Assembly: GCA_964495655.1 (NCBI GenBank)
Contig: CAZBWK010000078.1
Coordinates: 1-19,073 of the forward strand
Length of the DNA: 19,073 nt
Reading direction: 5' to 3'
Source of the DNA: JAAYJR01 sp964495655
Lineage (GTDB): Bacteria; Bacteroidota; Bacteroidia; Bacteroidales; Prolixibacteraceae
The notes below the pieces were generated by a model. That model did not search any database. It was not told the origin of the DNA and worked only from the letters and a program-made list of their open reading frames with translations. Below are positions 14,536 to 19,073 of this stretch, one piece after another. Position 1 is the stretch's first letter, and every line of letters begins with the position of its first letter. The position numbers were made by a program, and so were the translations under genes.

Positions 14536-17460
14536 TTAATGTGCTTTTATTAATGCATCATACAATACCTCAACAGGGTGAAGTGCCTTTCTTCCTGTTC
14601 CGTCTTTGATCTGGTGCCTGCAGGAGGTGCCAGGTGCAACGATAACAGTTTTTTCAGAGGCTTTCCTTACTGCAGGGAACAATACCATCTCACCGATCTT
14701 CATTGAGAGGTCATGATGTTCCTTTTCATATCCGAAAGAGCCTGCCATGCCACAGCATCCTGAGGGTATTTCATTTACTGAATAATTATCAGGGAGGGAT
14801 AGCATTAGTTTAGTCGGTTCTGTGCTGGCAATTGCTTTCTGCTGGCAGTGTCCGTGAAGAAGTATCTGCTTATCCTGATCTGTGAATTGCTCTGATGTAA
14901 TGTTGCCTTTCTCAATCTCTGCAGATATAAACTCCTCAAACAGCATTGCATTTTTGCCTAACCTCGCTGCCTCTTCCTTTATATCCTGGTCGACCAGATC
15001 AGGGTATTCATCACGAAATGCCAGAATAGCTGAAGGTTCAATTCCTATTAAAGGCGTTTCCTCTGATATAATATCCTTTAGATTCCTGACATTCTTATTG
15101 GCTATCTTTTTAGATCTCCTTACAAATCCTTTCGAGAGAAATGTACGGCCACTCATTTCATGGACCGGTATTTTGACTTCATATCCCAGCCGTGTCAGCA
15201 GGAGGATTGCTTTAATGCCAATATCACTTTCATTGTAATTTGTAAATTCATCATTGAAAAGGTATACTAATCCTTTGCTGTTTACCGAAGGCACCGGAAT
15301 GCCTTTCCCTGTCCATCTGTTTAAGGTTATTTTTGACAGCTCCGGCACATCCCTTTTCGCCGAAAATCCTATAAGTGATTTTAATAAAGAGGTATTCATT
15401 AGATAGTTGGAGAGAGGCCTGAACAGTACAGCAAGTCTGTAGAGGACAGGTAAATATGCAACAAGCCTCGATCGCATGGGGATTCCATGCTTATCGTAAT
15501 AGTGTTGCATAAATTCAGCCTTTAGCTTGGCCATATCCACATTTGAAGGGCACTCGCTTTTGCAGGCTTTGCAGGATATGCACAGATCAAGTATGTCATA
15601 TATTTCCTGCCGGCCCAAAATATTCTTGCTGTTACCGGAGTAAAAAAATTCGCGAAGAATATTTGCCCTTCCGCGTGTTGATTTATCTTCATCTCTGGTT
15701 GCCATGTAAGTGGGACACATGGTACCCCCAATTACTTCGCTTTTTCTGCAATCACCCGATCCATTGCATTTTTCAATACTTCTGATATAACCTTTGTTAT
15801 TTGAAAAATCAAAGAGGGTGGAAGGTTCACCAATGACCTGTCCGGGAACAACTCTCAGATTTTCGGTAATAGGGGGTGTATCCACTATCTTTCCCGGGTT
15901 AAATATATTATTCGGATCCCAGGCTTTTTTAACGCTTTTCAGGAGATTATAGTTATGCTCCCCAAGCATGAAGGGAATGAATTTGCCTCTCACGCGGCCG
16001 TCACCATGTTCCCCGCTCATAGACCCCTTGTACTTCCTTACCAGTACTGCTACTTCGTTCATTAGCTGGTCAAACAGTTCGACATCGGCGGGATCTTTAA
16101 AATTAATAAGCGCCCTGAAATGTATTTCTCCCGTGGCTATGTGAGCATAATATACACTGGATAAACCTAATCTTTCCAGCACTTTTTTAAGATCAGCAAC
16201 ATAATCGGGCAGATATTCCGGTGCAACAGCTGTATCTTCAATGCCCGGCACTCCTTTTCTGTCGCCCGGAATATTTGACAGCAAACCTAATCCTGAGGTT
16301 CGCAGGGCCCAAACTCTTTTTATTTTATCCTCTCCCGTTACAAGGGGAAAATAGTAACCTTTTCCGGCAGTCCGAAAATCCTTTTCCAGGGCTTCAGCTT
16401 TTGCCTTCAGCTCTTCTGCTGTTTCAAATGCAAATTCTATCATCAAAACTGCTCCGGGATCACCTTTAAGAAAAAAACGGTTTTTGCGTTGTTCAATATT
16501 CTCTTTGGTGCAGTTAAGAATAGTGTCATCCATCAGTTCAACAGCAAGGGGATTATGTTTCAATGCAATGAGATTGCCTTCGAGCGACTCTTCCAAAGTA
16601 TTAAAGTGTGCGCATACCAATCCTTTATGAGGCGGCGGTAAAGGGATTAGATTCAGTTTAATACGGCTGGAAAAAGCCAGGGTGCCTTCAGAGCCTGCTA
16701 ACAATTTACAGAAGTTGAACTTCTCTCCTCCGCCGGTGAAAACTTCTGAATTTAACAACTCATCTACGGCATAACCCATATTGCGCCGGGTAAGTTTAGG
16801 ATCGGGAAAATTTTTTCTAATCTCTTTCTGATTAACAGGATCTGAAAGAATGTCATAAATATTTTGGTAAACAGCCCTCTCCTGAGAGTTACTGTTATCC
16901 TCCAGTTTCTTTTTGAATTCTTCTATGGTAAGTGGCTTGAAAGTAGCTTCTGAGCCATCGGCAAGGATGGCATCAATCTCCAGGATATGCTCTCTTACAC
17001 TTCCATAGACAAGAGAGTGCAAACCGCACGAATTATTGCCAAGCATTCCTCCTATTACGCAACGGTTTGCAGTGGAGGTTTCTGGTCCAAACTGGAGTCC
17101 GTAGTTTGCAAGATACTGATTTAGTTCGGCTGGTACAACACCGGGTTCAACGATGACATATCTCTCTTGTTTATTGAACTCAAGTATCTTATTCATATAC
17201 TTTGATATATCAACGACAATCCCGCTTCCCACCACCTGTCCAGCCAGGGATGTTCCGCCTCCGCGGGGAATTACTGACGTGCCGTTTTCACGGGCGAAGG
17301 CAATTATATTTTTAATATCCTCCCTGTTTTTTGGTCTGGTCACTGCCAGTGGTAATTCTTTATATTGAGATGCATCAGTTGAGTATAATACCCGTTGCAC
17401 ATTGTCTGTGAACAGATCACCGTCGAGCCGGGATTTAAGTTTAGAAAAATCGGGTTGCAT
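14536..17460 (-). CDS. FAD/Fe-S 2-hydroxyacid dehydrogenase (D-lactate or glycolate oxidase-like fusion)
   Basis: This 974-residue fusion joins a GlcD-like flavoprotein to a GlpC/LldE-like iron-sulfur part. The FAD-binding (PCMH-type) domain (about 35-270) has PRGGGTSLAG (65-74), GPETSTANRCVIGG (125-138) and GNNSCG (141-146). The FAD oxidase C-terminal domain (about 275-525) has SGEHGDGRVRG (482-492). Two cysteine groups follow, Cys565/571/582 and Cys627/630/633/637, the second a standard 4Fe-4S motif. The second CCG domain is intact (LLHGHCQQKA, GCCGMAGSFGYE at 901-912), whereas the first equivalent site reads EMSGRTFLSKG without cysteines. Relatives oxidise D-lactate, glycolate or other D-2-hydroxyacids and pass electrons onward; the substrate here is not determinable. 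It lies 31 nt downstream of the DoxX fusion gene and 20 nt upstream of yccF, so co-transcription is likely. Confidence 0.9.
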   Translation of the reverse strand: MQPDFSKLKSRLDGDLFTDNVQRVLYSTDASQYKELPLAVTRPKNREDIKNIIAFARENGTSVIPRGGGTSLAGQVVGSGIVVDISKYMNKILEFNKQERYVIVEPGVVPAELNQYLANYGLQFGPETSTANRCVIGGMLGNNSCGLHSLVYGSVREHILEIDAILADGSEATFKPLTIEEFKKKLEDNSNSQERAVYQNIYDILSDPVNQKEIRKNFPDPKLTRRNMGYAVDELLNSEVFTGGGEKFNFCKLLAGSEGTLAFSSRIKLNLIPLPPPHKGLVCAHFNTLEESLEGNLIALKHNPLAVELMDDTILNCTKENIEQRKNRFFLKGDPGAVLMIEFAFETAEELKAKAEALEKDFRTAGKGYYFPLVTGEDKIKRVWALRTSGLGLLSNIPGDRKGVPGIEDTAVAPEYLPDYVADLKKVLERLGLSSVYYAHIATGEIHFRALINFKDPADVELFDQLMNEVAVLVRKYKGSMSGEHGDGRVRGKFIPFMLGEHNYNLLKSVKKAWDPNNIFNPGKIVDTPPITENLRVVPGQVIGEPSTLFDFSNNKGYIRSIEKCNGSGDCRKSEVIGGTMCPTYMATRDEDKSTRGRANILREFFYSGNSKNILGRQEIYDILDLCISCKACKSECPSNVDMAKLKAEFMQHYYDKHGIPMRSRLVAYLPVLYRLAVLFRPLSNYLMNTSLLKSLIGFSAKRDVPELSKITLNRWTGKGIPVPSVNSKGLVYLFNDEFTNYNESDIGIKAILLLTRLGYEVKIPVHEMSGRTFLSKGFVRRSKKIANKNVRNLKDIISEETPLIGIEPSAILAFRDEYPDLVDQDIKEEAARLGKNAMLFEEFISAEIEKGNITSEQFTDQDKQILLHGHCQQKAIASTEPTKLMLSLPDNYSVNEIPSGCCGMAGSFGYEKEHHDLSMKIGEMVLFPAVRKASEKTVIVAPGTSCRHQIKDGTGRKALHPVEVLYDALIKAH

Positions 17461-17491
17461 ATAAAACTTTTAATTTGCTACTGAATATAAA

Positions 17492-19024
17492 TCATGCCAG
17501 CCACCGTCTTTCACGCTGTGCCAGAAAATTGGAGTTTAAAACATCGACAACAAGGTTTGCATCTTCCACTATCTGAAAGTCGTACATTCCCACGCAGATA
17601 AAATCTGCCCCGTTTTCGAAAGCATATCCAAATGCATCTTTAGGTTGTATGGCTCCGGCAGCAAGTATTTTAAATGCTATCCAGGGTTCATCAAGTCCAT
17701 TCATGAAGTCGATTGTTTCCTGAGGTTTGAAGCAAAAAATATTGTCTTTATAATCCTTGTCAACTGTAGTCTTTCTTTCAAGGTCAACCTGAGCTGACCA
17801 GTAATTATGATGATGAAGAGTTTTCACCCAGAAATCGGGTTTTATACCCTGTTCTACGCATCCTTTAATGGTTTCCAGCAGATGGCCTCCTATACCGGCA
17901 GGTTTTCCGTAGCTGCGTATCAGCTCAAGCGCTTTTACGATCTCGTCGAACTTCCCCTCCTGCACCAGCTTGTCGGTCATTCCTCCATGACAATACATTG
18001 CTGTTGCTCCTCCTTCTTCCGAAAGCCTTACACCTCCGAGAAGTCCCTCCTTTCCTCCACCACCGCAATCAGAGATAAATTGAATTTTCCCTCCTGTCTC
18101 ATGCCAGTATTTATTAACTATACGGGCAAGTGATGAAGTAGTCAGAATTGTATTTATTCCGCATTTTTCAGCCAGTTGCATTGTCATCATCACTCTTTCG
18201 TCGGTATGATAAGCTTTTACCAGTTTTGATGCATAAATAAGGTCTCTTGAATGGGCCCAACCACCGATAAGATTACCTCCCATCATGAGCCGGCTGAATT
18301 CAAGATTCTCTATTTTCCCTTTTGGCACCTGGCCTTTAAGATCATTTAGTGATGCGAAGTTGAAGGTTTTTAGAGTAGCCTCGGATAAAGCATCCGGCTT
18401 GTCGGTCAGGAATTTTTCTTCAAAGCTGTCCCATCGTTTCTTTTTGTAAACTGCATAAGCGAAAGCTCCCAGAAAGGGAACACTTATAAGGTCACGCAGC
18501 AACTCCCTGCGGACAAGGGATGTCTTTTCATCTTTGGGAACAGGTATGGGGGCAGTCGCCTTCTCCTCTTTCCACCTTTTTATCAGTCTGTCGATCCCAA
18601 AGAAATAGTTAGAAGGTAATATTGCAAAAAACAAAAGGACGAAAAATTCGATAAGTGTCTTATTTACCCAGAGATAGCTGCCTTCATTCACTGATCCGAA
18701 TGTATATCCCGGGATTGGCGGAAAAGCAACAAAATAAAACAACAGCAACACAGAACCGGCAATGGATGACAATCGCACCAGCAGTCCGGTCATAAGAGAG
18801 ATGCCAATCAGTATAAGTCCCCAGATATTAAGTAAGTCTACTATTTGGAGTATCCCCGGAGATTCAGCAATTTTGTGAAAAACATCAGAAAAGATCCATG
18901 AAGATCCCATTAGAAATGTTTTAGCACTCCAACCTGGTGAAATCAGTTTGGCAATACCTTCATAAAGGAAATGCCACCCAACGATAATTCTGAGAATAGT
19001 CAGTAAATAGTTTCTGTATTTCAT
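17492..19024 (-). CDS. DoxX-family membrane domain fused to a TIM-barrel-like domain
   Basis: This 510-residue protein has two unrelated parts. Residues 1-148 are a DoxX-like module with four hydrophobic segments and the family's N-terminal pattern LRIIVGWHFLYEGIAKL (11-27). A linker (150-170) leads to LVRRELLRDL (170-179) and a hydrophobic segment (179-192), which resembles a Tat-type signal anchor. Residues about 235-505 form a soluble domain with MMGGNLIGGWAHSRDL (247-262), FISDCGGGGKEG (316-327), HGGMT (346-350) and VKTLHHHNYWS (400-410). Its alternating strand-helix pattern suggests a TIM barrel, perhaps aldo/keto reductase-like. DoxX proteins are linked to quinone-dependent electron transfer in some organisms. 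Function here is unknown. It is the first gene of the cluster with the dehydrogenase (31 nt) and yccF. No clear promoter box is visible in the 49 nt left upstream. Confidence 0.78.
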   Translation of the reverse strand: MKYRNYLLTILRIIVGWHFLYEGIAKLISPGWSAKTFLMGSSWIFSDVFHKIAESPGILQIVDLLNIWGLILIGISLMTGLLVRLSSIAGSVLLLFYFVAFPPIPGYTFGSVNEGSYLWVNKTLIEFFVLLFFAILPSNYFFGIDRLIKRWKEEKATAPIPVPKDEKTSLVRRELLRDLISVPFLGAFAYAVYKKKRWDSFEEKFLTDKPDALSEATLKTFNFASLNDLKGQVPKGKIENLEFSRLMMGGNLIGGWAHSRDLIYASKLVKAYHTDERVMMTMQLAEKCGINTILTTSSLARIVNKYWHETGGKIQFISDCGGGGKEGLLGGVRLSEEGGATAMYCHGGMTDKLVQEGKFDEIVKALELIRSYGKPAGIGGHLLETIKGCVEQGIKPDFWVKTLHHHNYWSAQVDLERKTTVDKDYKDNIFCFKPQETIDFMNGLDEPWIAFKILAAGAIQPKDAFGYAFENGADFICVGMYDFQIVEDANLVVDVLNSNFLAQRERRWLA

Positions 19025-19073
19025 CTGTTTAAAATTTTATAATTATTTGAAAATAAACTAATTAAAAATTTAA

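Overview
The window looks like chromosomal DNA of a Bacteroidota bacterium, most likely Bacteroidales or Marinilabiliales-like and at least partly anaerobic. This is inferred from: AT-rich intergenic DNA with almost no Shine-Dalgarno sequences; promoter motifs matching the Bacteroidota -7 consensus TAnnTTTG; a Rho factor with the long charged insertion typical of the phylum; a full-length pyruvate:ferredoxin oxidoreductase; and a Bacteroidota-type DUF4143 ATPase. No rRNA, tRNA, CRISPR array, insertion sequence or phage gene was seen.

Layout. 1-133 holds the C-terminal tail of a probable FGGY sugar kinase (+). 228-2255 (-) is a secreted lipoprotein subtilase (I9 propeptide, S8 domain, two PKD domains, C-terminal beta domain). 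Two related 42-nt hairpin repeats lie on either side of it. 2432-4364 (-) is a phoH-purC pair with an 8-nt overlap. mazG (+) diverges from phoH across a 134-nt spacer with a TAATTTTG box facing each way. mazG and nifJ converge on one symmetrical hairpin that should terminate both. 5328-12068 (-) holds nifJ, a DUF4143 ATPase and rho. A gene-poor stretch of about 480 nt separates rho from an exported TIM-barrel isomerase/epimerase-like protein and an OmpA-family lipoprotein (both +). 14141-19024 (-) is a tight three-gene cluster: a DoxX membrane domain fused to a TIM-barrel-like domain, a large FAD/Fe-S 2-hydroxyacid dehydrogenase, and YccF.

How the genes fit together. Most are housekeeping: purine synthesis (purC), nucleotide pool sanitation (mazG), RNA metabolism and termination (phoH, rho), and pyruvate oxidation to acetyl-CoA with reduced ferredoxin or flavodoxin (nifJ). 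The 3'-terminal cluster may form a membrane-associated redox unit. In it, a soluble flavin/iron-sulfur dehydrogenase is probably co-transcribed with two small-membrane-protein families of unknown or poorly defined role.

The least ordinary items are the covarying hairpin repeats around the subtilase, the DoxX/TIM-barrel fusion with a Tat-like twin-arginine linker, the roughly 195-residue disordered insert in Rho, and the Walker B variant of the DUF4143 ATPase. I did not find a clear new multi-gene system such as a defence island.
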